A program made the translations under genes and the position numbers. Below are positions 12,301 through 24,300 of a stretch of DNA of 64,000 nucleotides, one piece after another. Origin of the DNA: Chelonoidis abingdonii (taxonomy: Eukaryota > Chordata > Testudines > Testudinidae); the NCBI RefSeq assembly GCF_003597395.2, contig NC_133770.1:15049432-15113431 (forward strand). Direction: 5' to 3'. The notes under the pieces are model-generated. The model was not told where the DNA came from. It made no database searches and saw only the letters and a list, made by a program, of their open reading frames with translations. Every line of letters starts with the position of its first letter. Position 1 is the stretch's first letter.

Positions 12301-15300
12301 ATTTCTTTAACCAAATTTAAGCTAATTCAATTCTCTAATTTTAGATTTATTCTACAGTTCAGAATTATTATTTGTAGATGAATATGAGAAAGAGTTAGAG
12401 GAAGGGTGGGCAAACTATGGCCCGGGGGCCACATCTGATCCTTCACATGTTTTAATCCGGTCCTCCAGCTCCTGCCATGGAGTGGGGTCTGCCCCACTCC
12501 ATGTGTGCCGTGGCTCTGCGCGGCTCCTGGAAGCAGCAGCATGTCCCCCCTCTTCCTCCTATGAGTAGGGGTAGCCAGAGGGCTCTGCACGCTTCCCACA
12601 CAGCTCTCATTGGCTGGCAACCATGGCCAATGGGAGCTGCGGGGTGGCACCTGTGGACCGGACAGAATGCAGAGCTGCCTGATCTTGGCTTCATGTAGGA
12701 GCTGGAGTGGGGACATGCTCCTGCTTCGGGAGCTGCTTGAGGTAAGTGCCCCCCAGACCCTGCACCCTGATCCCCTCCAGCACCCCAACCCCCTGCCCTG
12801 GCCCTGATCCCCCTCCCACCCTCCAAACCCCTTAGTCCCATCCTCCTGCACCCCAGAGCCCACACCCCTGGCTGGAGCCCTCACACGCACACCTCTGCCT
12901 CAGCCCAGAGCCCCCTCCCACACCCTGAACTCCAAATTTCTGGCCCCAGCCCAGATCCCGCACTCCCAGTCGGAGCCCCCACTCCCTCCTGCATCCTAAC
13001 CGTCAATTTTGTGAGCATTCATGGCCCACCATACAAATTCCAAAATTTTCCCACTCCTGGGTTAGAGAGTAATTATGGTACAGTAAGAACAGGCATGTAT
13101 ACTCCATTTCACTCCCTAAGAAAAAAATATAACATTCAGGCCATGAATATCTACTATCATCTATTCAGTAAACCCCTTTATTCCATTTACCATTTCTGAT
13201 GTGATTACTAATCTTAATTTCAATTCAATCTACACAGGTTTCATTTGTAAATTTTAGCAACCAGAAAGTATTGACAAGAACAGAATTATGTGGCAGCCAA
13301 CACATCAAGTCTTTCAGAATCCTGAGGGCATTGAGGCCCCTCCGAGCCTTATCCAGATTGGAAGGAATAAAGGTATAGATAACTATTTTCAAAAAACCAT
13401 AGGACTGGAAGGGACCTCGAGAGGTCATCTAGTCCAGTTCCCTGCACACTATGTGCCTTTGGAATGTGTATGTCTTTCATGCTGATCACAGTCAAACTTT
13501 CTTTACAGAAAATGTAGTTGATTCTTCTTTTCTAAAACCAAATTGAAATTTTTTTTAAAGAAGAGTCCTATTTAAATTAAATATATAAATTATTTTAAAG
13601 GAATATTTAACAGATCCAAATTGGCTTTAAAAATGCCAGCCACTATAAAGACCTAATTTATGAATAGTGAGAAGTTGATAGATGCAAAGATGAAAAAAAA
13701 AGTTCTCAAAAATAATTTTTTTGGGAACATGTTTTGGTGATTGCCTATAACTACATTTCTTTTCCACTCCCTTCATTTAATTTATTTCAGGTAGTTGTGT
13801 ATGCCCTAGTAGGAGCTATCCCTTCCATCATGAATGTTATGCTCATCTGCCTTGTTGTCTGGCTCCCATTTAACATCCTTGGAGTGAAAGTATTTAGTGG
13901 AAAGTTTTGGAAATGCACTAACCTATCAAGTGATTTGATTGATCAAATTAATTACAGAAGTGACTGTGAAATCCATAGTCAGAGGCAATCGTTAAAATGG
14001 GAGAATGCTAAAGTCACCTTTGATCATGTTGGAATGGGGTACTTAGCTCTTCTGCAGGTGGTAAGTTCTATTACAAACACTTTCTTTTGCAGGGAGATGT
14101 GAACACTGGGCAGGCATCCCAGTCATAGTTGTACTTTTATTTATCCTGATAACCAAAAGTCAGAATGTTTAACTGTGAAAATGATGCCTATTTGAGCCAC
14201 TACGACCATTTTAAAATCCTGCATTGTAACTGCATGTTTTGTGTTGAGTGTAGGCATTCCCAGGGCCATATTTTATCAAATGTATTTTAATCTTCTAACA
14301 AGAGTGCTAAACCTGAGACAGTTTGTATTTAGTGGGTCTGAATCCACTTTTGTTTTCTGTATTCTAAGGTTAAATTTAGCACAGATCAGAAAAAATGTAG
14401 CATAATCTATGTATTCTACCTAGTTGTATTAATACGGTTCCGACTATTGTATCATCTGAACACTTCACAAACATGAATGAATTTATCCTCCCAGTACCCA
14501 GTGAGGTCGGGAATTATCATCATCACTGTACAGATGAGGAACTGAAGCACAAAGTTTTAGTGAACTGCCCATGGTCACAAAAGAAGTCAATGGTAGAACT
14601 GAGAACTGAATCCAAGTTTCTTGAGTCCCAATCCGATGCCTTAATCACAAGATTATCCATCCTCCCAGTGTGCCATTATTACCCAGTATTCCAGTAAAAG
14701 ACATTAGTGGTACTAGTAACTAGTAAATGAGACTCTTACCATTTTAAACTTTAAATTTGTAGAAAGTTCCTAGATCTAAAACTGAAACCATTTAAAACAT
14801 TTAAAGTATGTCCTTCAGTGTTCTCTACCTCTATATCTCACCCAGGTATAACTCACTCCTGCCCCCACAACCCTTCCATAGTTCTTACAGAGTTGCTATA
14901 GTCTTCAGGAGGGGAGTGGCATTCTTTGATCTGTTGGCCTCATTATCTCTGTCAGAGCTGTTCTTCCCTCTTTTATACACTAACCTGGCTTACATTTTTA
15001 GTGCTCGTTCAAAAAATGGGAAATTTGTAAATAAATAACAGTTTTAAAATATTTAAGGTTGAAAGCTTGTTTCATGGGCTTCCATAATTGTTAATTTCCA
15101 GATATTCAAATGTTTGAGGTTTTATTAAATGTGCAGCATTTTTTGTTACAGATAATATTGATTTTAGGTATTCGTGAATTCCACTGAAACATACTTCCAA
15201 CCTGAGCTCTTTAATTTTATGTATGTGAATAACATTTCACCTTAGCATTGTAGAATTCTTTCAGCTCATTTAAACTCACTTGAACCATGATTTAATTTTA

Positions 15301-18300
15301 AAACACTGTGCTTTTGACTTTAATGAGAATAAATGTAATACATTTTTCATAATCATGTGCTTGTTATTTTTTCTAGGCAACTTTTAAAGGCTGGATGGAC
15401 ATTATGTATGCCGCAGTGGATTCAAGTGATGTATATAATCAAAATGAAAATTTTCTGTATTATAGCCATTGTTCCCTTTTTAGCTATGTGTTGCACTTTT
15501 CAGTCTAGTTAGATGTATCAAGATGAAAATGCCAGTATGTGGACACTCTAAAAAAGATAAGGAATTAATAGACATGGGAAGAGTAAATACTCAGAGGATA
15601 GATTAGGGACAACATTGTCAAATTTGAGTGCTGTCATACAAAACCCCTTCTACATTAAGGGAATTTTAAGGGCCAGGTTGTGTAAAAGGATGTATGGTCC
15701 TGTGGTAGTAACAGAGTGCAGCCCCTCCAGGGAAAGCTCCTGGAGGAACTGCACCAAATTCGTTCTCTCTCTCTCTTTTGTATGTGTACAATAAGAGTAT
15801 TACTGGGGACATGTTTAATACATATGTTTGCAGCTCTTCACCACCTACATTCATACACTTCCTTTTTATTCCTTATTCTCATGTGTTGTTTCCTACACTC
15901 TGACCTAAATTCAGTCCAGCTGACCTCATTCGCACTCTCTTCTTTTTGACTCTCATTTACTTCCCCTCTTTCATTCTCTCAAGCCCTGTCTAGCAAAATA
16001 GATAGTATTTAAAAACATGTTAGTCAACCCTACAGGAGCCAATACATTTTTAAAGGCGTTAAGCCCTGTCTACACTAAAAATGTTTTTAAACACAATTTA
16101 TATTCTTAGTCTAGACATGCATAAAGACTCTCCCAGTCTCACTCCCTGTCACAAGTAGCCATTCACTCAAGGGCATGAAAACATCTGGCTTCTGTACTGC
16201 TCACTGTAAAAGAATAGCTCCTGCACCACACTACTCTACATCCATGCTCTCCTTCTTCTCCTCGAGAAGCCAACAGCCCTAGACTTCTCTACTCCAATTC
16301 TGACAGACCAGACTGTGCATTTGCCAAGCCCAGAGAGTGACTGAGCATGCTCCATCCCTGGGCTTTTGTCCCAGTAAAATCTTTGATGTGATTTGTGATG
16401 AGCTATGGCTTCTAAAGTGGTGACTAAGAAGCCATGCTACATCTATGAAAAGCAGTCAGTCATCCCAAACAGATATCTTGTGCATTCAAATGTACAGGTG
16501 ACAAGCTGTTTGGGGAAATATTAGAGAAATCAGTAGCTGAAACAGAGAGATCTCAACCCTTACTATTAAAGCCAGCATAGCAGTCTGCTGGCCACTACCA
16601 TTACCAATGGCATTCAAGAAAGGATTGATGCCTTAGCAAAGAAAAAAAATTTGGAGCAGTAGCTGACAGAGAAACCTAGATAAATTTTCTTTACAGATCA
16701 ACAAATTTCTCAGCATGATAAAGACAAAATGAGCATTTCTGTTTGAGGGCTTACAATGTGTATGCAAGACTCTTCCTTCTGATCTATCCTTTACATCCAG
16801 AATCTTATGAAATAGCTGGTAGAGTCACAGCAAGGCTCAGGTTGAAAGTTATGCATCTATATGCATTCATGGACAACATGCCAATCAGTGCCCTGTCTAG
16901 AGAAACAGATCTATACATAACTGTCCAGCTGCTGGAAAAGATTTATACTCACCGTTGTTCAAAATCAAGAACTTTTTAAACTCAATACAGAGAATTGCTC
17001 ACCCAGAGATCAAAGGAGGCACGCTGTGGCTATAATTTTAACATCCTGGTAAAAATATGCAAAGATCCAAAACTTCATTGCATCAGCCATTTCCTGGCAG
17101 TTGCCAATCCATAGCTAGTTATCTCCAGTGATAAGGATTGCTGATGTCTGGAATCCTTTTCATCCTGAGTGAGATTTCCTAAAATGTACCTCCAGAAATT
17201 ACTTGTGAGGACATGGAAATAGTCACCTGAGGCAATGGAAAATTAGATGTTCTTCCTGGATGACATCCAAATTTACTTCTGTAGGGAGAGAAGTACAAAT
17301 ATGCTGAAAACCAACCCATTTGTCACTGCATGCTCATTATGGAAGCAAGCCTTGCAGGATGGGGAGCATACCTGGAAGATAGATTTCCAAAATCTGATTT
17401 AGTTAACTTTGTCAGCTCTGTCAGTGGAGTATCTGAACACAATCATCAGCATAGCCATATGGGATTGAATCAGTGGTCCACTGAATCCAGTATCCAGTCT
17501 ATGACAGTATAAGCTGCTCCAGAAGAAGGTGCAGGGCGCCACATATTAAGCAATTATGGTGCTCACAGGGGAAGTTTCCTCCTACCACCCATTAAGAGAT
17601 TGGCTTATGAATGGAGCATGAGTGTTTATATCTCCTCCAAAACAAAAGGTCAGAGCTCTCTGTGACAATGAAAATAATGTCCTGGCCAGAGAAGAATTTG
17701 CTCCCTTTTAAGACAGTTCACAGAAAGGATACAGAAAAAAGGATAAATGAGTTTTAAAGTCTCCTTTCTAGTCCTCCACTGGCTCAGAAGGCACTTGGGA
17801 CTTGATAGCCAAGGAACTTCTGTTGCACCTCTAGAAAAGACCAAATCTTTTTGAAGCAGGGACATCATCATCTGGATCTGGAACACCTACAGTTAACACC
17901 TCAGGCACTGGAAGAGAAGTGTACTTCAGCAGGGATTCTCCATTAACCTTACTGATACTTTTTAGTGTCCAGACAGAACTCAGCCAGAAAATTTCATTCA
18001 TTGAGCTGGTCAAATTAAGTTTCTGATATAAGGGGAAACAGAAAGCTGTCTGGGGTAGGGATTTATCTCTTTGTAAAGTGCCCAGCACAATGGAACTCTG
18101 ACCTCTAAATGCTACTCTTTAAAATATAATAAATAAATAAATAATAATAATAATAATAATTAATAACCTGACCACAAAGCTTTGGTGATCTCAGCTACAC
18201 TACGGTTTCTCGAGGATGGTTGATTGGAGTCCTACAACTAAGTACCATAAAACAATGAGAAATAAACAGCCCTAGTAGAATTCTTTAGGTAGGCACATCA

Positions 18301-21300
18301 GACACCACATCTGAGTATCCTCAGGTGTCAAGATTAATCAGAATGACAGATGAGAGAAGCCTGGGCTGGACTTTATTGTTGCCATTACCTCCGTTTGGAA
18401 TTAGTTCCTCTATTCATGAAGAAGCTACACTTCACTGAGGTGTCCACTGATAGGAAGGTGTTATTAATTTATGATACATAATTTATTAAATTTATATGGG
18501 GAGAATTCTACTTCTGTCTATTATTCTACTCCAATAATAATTAAAACTCTGCTTAACCTTTCCACATTACTGCTGTGATTCATTCCTCACCATTTCCCAT
18601 TAGTGATGAATGAGCAGAGAAGCTGTGCAGCAGAATGAGAAATATCTTACTTAATAATTTTCTTTTGGTTAGCAGCTTCTCTCCTTATTCAACTCACCCT
18701 GGTAGAATACAGTTTGTAATGAATGGAATTTTTTCTCTAAGGGGAGACTTAGACATATAAATGTCATTAAGGTAAATTTATATTTTATATCAAAGTATTG
18801 TCTTAATGCTAATAATCACTTGCTGAAGTGTTTCTAAAACTTTTAAAAAACTTCTGGTGGCCTGAGCTGAAAGCAAGGGCTTTGTCCTGAATTCTATAAT
18901 ATTGGAGCACCTCCAAATTCCACAGATTCACGCACTACCCATTAGTGATGAATGAGGACAGAAGTTGCTAACAGAAATTTATCTGAGGAGAGGGAGCTGA
19001 CCCAGGAATTGGTTGGGCAAAGAGAAAAAGGGGCCAAATGTGGAGCTGGCAGAGATGACAAAGGGTATAACTGGCACCTGTGAAAGAGAGGGAAAGTTGA
19101 GGAGTGGGAAGAGCAGGAGGAGAATAGAAAGGGTGGAGAAATGAACTGAAACAGGGGCCTTGTCAGCACATTCCTTTACCTGTGCACTGTGTTTGTAGAA
19201 CAGTTTAAGAAAGTCCAAACTTTTCCCCTTTCTTTGATTTGATTTTATTAAAAAAGAGAACAAAGAATAACCCAAACCTTCTTCCCAGCCTTGGTTGCTT
19301 CCTTTAGTTCTTCCCTCAGCACTGCCTGTCTCAATGCCCTATATCCTTTCTTTAGTAACTTGCCTCAATGAGTCTGCAAAACCCACTTAATCTCAGCAGG
19401 ATCAGTACCTGATAGCAGGGTGGGATGTTTCAGGAAATCAATACCAGCCTGTTATAAGAACATAAGAATGGCCCTACTGGGTCAGACCAAAGGTCCACCT
19501 AGCCCAATATCCTGTCTTCAGACAGTGGTCAGTGCCAGGTGCCCCAGAGGGAATGAACAGAACAGGTGATCATCAAGTGATCCATCCCCTGTCACTCATT
19601 CCCAGCTTCTGGCAAACAGAGGCTAAGGACAGCATTTCTGCCCATCCTGGCTAATAGTCATTGATGGACCTATCCTCCATGAATTTATCTAGCTCTTTTT
19701 TGAGCCCTGTTGTAGTCTTGGCCTTCACAACATCCTCTGGCAAAGAAGTACTTCCTTTTATTTGTTTTAAACCTGCTGCCTATTAATTTCATTTGGTGAC
19801 CCCTGATTCTTGTGTTATGAGAAGTAGTAAAGAACACTTCCTTATCTAGTTTCTCTACACCAGTCATGATTTTATGACCTCAATCATATCTCCCTTAGCC
19901 ATCTCTCTTTTTCCAAGCTGAAAAGTCCCAGTCTTATTAATCTCTCCTCATGGGGAAGCTGTTCCATACCCCTAATCATTTTTGTTGCCTTTTCTGAACC
20001 TTTTCCAATTCCATATATCTTTTTTGAGATGGGGCGACCACATCTGCACACAGTATTCAAGATGTGGCGTACCATGGATTTATATAGAGGCAACATGATA
20101 TTTTCTGTCCTATTATCTATCCCTTTCTTAATTATTCCCAGCATTCTGTTTGCTTTTTTGACTGCCACTGCACATTGAGTGGATGTTTTCAGAGAACTAT
20201 CCACAATGACTCCAAGATCTCTTTCTTGAGTGGTAACAGCTAATTTAGACCCCATCATTTATATGTATAGTTGGGATTATGCTTTCCAATGTGCATTACT
20301 TTGCATTTATCAACATTAAATTTCATCTGCCATTTTGTTGCCCAGTCACCCAGTTTTGAGAGATCCTTTTGTAGCTCTTCACAGTCTGCCTGGGTCTTAA
20401 CTATCTTTAGTAATTTTGTATCATCTGCAAATTTTGCCACCTCACTGTTTACCCCTTTTTCCAGATCATTTATGAATATGTTGAATAGGACTGGTCCAGA
20501 ACAGACCCCGTATTTGATTATCAGTGCAAGGTCGTGATAACTTCTCACACAGTTCTTTCCTGCTCGCCTCTCACTGTCCTCGCTTCTACAAATCTCACGT
20601 CATTAGGGTTACAGCTGGCCTAACTCTTGCTAACAGACTGACATGCATTAAGATCCCCTACAAATCCTTGTCAATTCTTTCGCTTCTTTCACACTATATT
20701 CACTGGATCCCCTTGGTCCATATGCTTGTTGACCCCCTCAAAGAATTCTAGTAGATTGGTGAGGCATGATTTCCTTTTACTAAAACCATGTTGACTCTAC
20801 CTCAACAAATATGTCTGACAATATAGTTCTTTATTATAGTTTCAACCAGTTTGCCTGGTACTGAAGTCAAGATTGCAGGCCTGTAATTGCCAGGATCACC
20901 TCTGGAGCTCTTTTTAAAAATTGGCGTCACATTAACTATCCTCCAGTCATCTGGTATAGAAGCTGATTTAAATGTTAGGTTACAGACTACAGTTAGTAGT
21001 TCTGCAATTTCACATCTGAGTTCCTTCAGAACTCTTGGGTGAATACCATCTGGTCCAGGTGACTTATTGCTGTTTAATTTATCATTTTTTCCCAAACCTC
21101 CTCTAATAATACCTCAATCTAGGACAGTTCCTCAGATCTGTCACCTAAAAAGAATGGCTTAGGTTTGGGAATCTCTCTCACACCCTCAGCTGTGAAGACT
21201 GATGCAAAGAATTCATTTAGTTTCTCTATAAAGACCTTATCGCTCTTGAGTGCTCCTTTAGCACCAGGATCATCCAGTGGCCCCACTGGTTGTTTAGCAG

Positions 21301-24300
21301 GCTTCCTGCTTCTGATGTACTTAAAATTTTTTTTGCTATTACTTTTTGAGTCTTTGGCTAACTGTTCCTCAAATTCTTTATTGGCCTTCCTAATTGTATT
21401 TTTACACTTCATTTGCCAGTGTTTATGCTCCTTTCTATTTTCCTCACTAGAATTTAACTTCCACTTTTTAATTTAACTTCCACTTTTTAGAACCCAACAT
21501 GGGTGGGTGAAAGGAAAGGGATGAGTAGGAGAGCAGAGTACACAGGGAAGAGGAAGAGAAGAAAATTAAGAAGATACATAATAATACACTGAAGTAAAAT
21601 TGCTTAATGAAAAGAAGCTGCTAAGGAGCAAGAAGTAGATTAAAAAAACTCAAGCAAAACCAGGATCACAGAAGAAAAAAAAATCAATAACTGGAAAGAC
21701 ATGGGTGGCATATAGCTAGACAATAATGAAGAACAACTTAAGGATATTTTAAAAATGTGTTAGAGAAAATATATAAGGAGAAAAGGAACAAAAATGAGCC
21801 AAAACCAGGTGTAAGATGATAAAACTATTTTATTAATTCAGTTAAAGTATGAATTATCTTTAATGAAACAGTCATTTTATACACCTTTGAAAAAATGGAC
21901 ATGGAGAATGAAATTTTCAAAGGCACAAATATCATTTTGGTGCATAACTCCTGTTGACTTTCATTGGATATGAGTGCCTAGCTGCATTTGTGCCTTTAAA
22001 ATCTCCTCCTGTGGCATTTCTTCCTACATTGTGTCATATAGTGGCTGGTTGGGATGTTGGGTATTAAGGAAATTCTAGGAAGATAGTATTGAACTTCTGT
22101 GCATTTATTTGAACACATAGTATCTATCTGCCCTGATGATATGCATCCTAGGCACTGACTAATCCATAGGAACTGACTAATGTATTTACTGTCAATTATT
22201 TTTGAAAAATAATGGAAAACTATTTAGGTATCAGAAGAATAGAAAATTGCAAATGTAGTGCTAGCCTTCAAAAAGGAAAGAAGAGTAGTTTTGGCAACTG
22301 TTGTCATTTAAGATTAGTTTTTTATTCCTAGCAAAATAATGCAACAGGTATCGAGAGACAAACACTGTTATTGGGTTCCTAGCAGATAACATACTTGGAT
22401 TGAGTGTAACAAAAGCATAACTTCAGGTCAGCATTAATATTTTGTTATTTAGATCCAGAATTTTATGTTATATCTGTATCTGTCTATGTCTTCATTTGTG
22501 CAGACCTGTTATACTTGTGCTTGCAAATGTAAGTGTACAAATGCTTTTAAACAATCGGGCCTTCCTGATGATAAAGGATCAATTATTACAAAGTTGAAAT
22601 GACAGCAATTTTTCTGACAGTTTTTTCTGTTTATTTAATTTTTATAGGTAGACCAGCAGCCAAAATTTGAAAACCGTGTATACATGTACTTGTATTTTGT
22701 GTGTTTTATTATGATTGGATCTTTTTTCATGTTGAATCTCTTCGTTGGAATTGTTATCAAAAATTTTAACCAACAAAGGAAAAAGATAAGTATTGCATAT
22801 CAACTGTGTTTCATAGCCCTAAATAAGCCCATCAGTCCTGTGACTGTTGAATACTATTGAATTATAAACACAAGTCATGGTGGGACTTTGGCTCATCTAC
22901 AAAGAATCAAAGGGTTATGTTTGTTTACTTTATTTACTAACACCTTCCAGGGTCAATATTTGTAAAGGCTGAGCTGAGAAACATTGCATTTTGTTATAAA
23001 CAGTCCCTTCCCCCAATCTGGGTCCCGCCTTTTCTCCCACATCTCCATTCCCCACCTGTTCCAGATCCGTACTTCCTTCATCACCACTATTCCACCCCGC
23101 ACTTTCATTCAAGTTCCTAGTTCCCCCTCCAAAACAACCTCCAGGTTCCTGTTTCCTCTATCACTACCATTCCCACCCCACACACCCACTCACCCTCCCA
23201 CCTTGCAGGGTCCTAGAGCCTGGGCTCCAGCCCAAGTCCAAACATCTACACTGCAATTAAATAGCCCCTTAGCCCGATCCCATGAGCCTATCAGCTGGCA
23301 TGGGCCAGTGGCAGGTTTTTAATTGCAATATAGATATACCCATAGAGGTGCCAAGGAGTTGTGCTTAGTTTTTCCAGATTACTCTGTGGGAGCTCGAGCC
23401 AGTTCTATTTTCTGTTGTTTAGGGGAACATCTTACCCAGCCCTTGTTGCTGCTGACTCCACCTGGCGGAAGAGTTACATTTTGGGGGGCTTGTCCAGGAT
23501 ACCTGGGACAATATGCTTTGCAAGCACATTTTGAGTAAGCCATTAATCTGGGAAAACATCACAACCTCAATTCAAATGGATGTGACAATAGGCAAACACC
23601 TACCCACAGTGTGGTGGACGGTGTCCTTTGCTGCAGTTTTTCATCTTGTGGTGTGAAAGTCCAACAAACTAATGTCCTTTAATACACCACTCCCGTATCC
23701 CTTCATGGCACCACTCCCACAGTTGGAACTCCTTGGTCAGTGAAGACCCAGAGTTCAGAGCTGCATTCACAGGGAGGGGGCTCATCTCCCAACCCAAGAG
23801 GGGGGCATGTTGAGCAATGCCTCTGCTGCTGCCGCCACTGCAACTAGCTCACAGCATCTGCTGCCACTTTCTACCACCACCACCAGGTGCTAGTGCAGTG
23901 TCATATTCCGAGGTTTCACTGGTTAACCCAACTCTGTGATTTCAGCAGGCAGTGGGAAACCTCAATGGCAGTGCAGTTTCTTTGTTGCCTTTCACTGTTC
24001 CCACACAAAGTCTAAAATCTAGCCCTTAGACTTGCTTAGCAGTGAGAACAGCTCTAGGAATCACCAACCAGAACTCTTAAATGAGTCCAATCAGCTTTGT
24101 CATTAAATGCTGAAGAGGGGCAGGTCAAATGGTATCTAGTTCACTGTAGGCAGAGGCCACACCACCAGGTAGAAAAACCTATCCTCACTCACTCCCTTCT
24201 CCACTGGGATTTGGAATCCCTACCCCCTGCTAGCAAGTAAGGTTCAAGTTAGGGTGATCCCTTCAATCAGGGCATGCTAAGCACAGTTCTGCTGCTCTTT

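Noticed and set aside
12327..12890. 187-codon minus-strand ORF
   Set aside because: It lies entirely within a GC-rich hAT-type element with clear ends; low-complexity composition explains the open frame.
17331..17512. Small membrane or secreted protein
   Set aside because: The [14 protein letters not shown] start is an RNase H remnant of a DIRS-like element.
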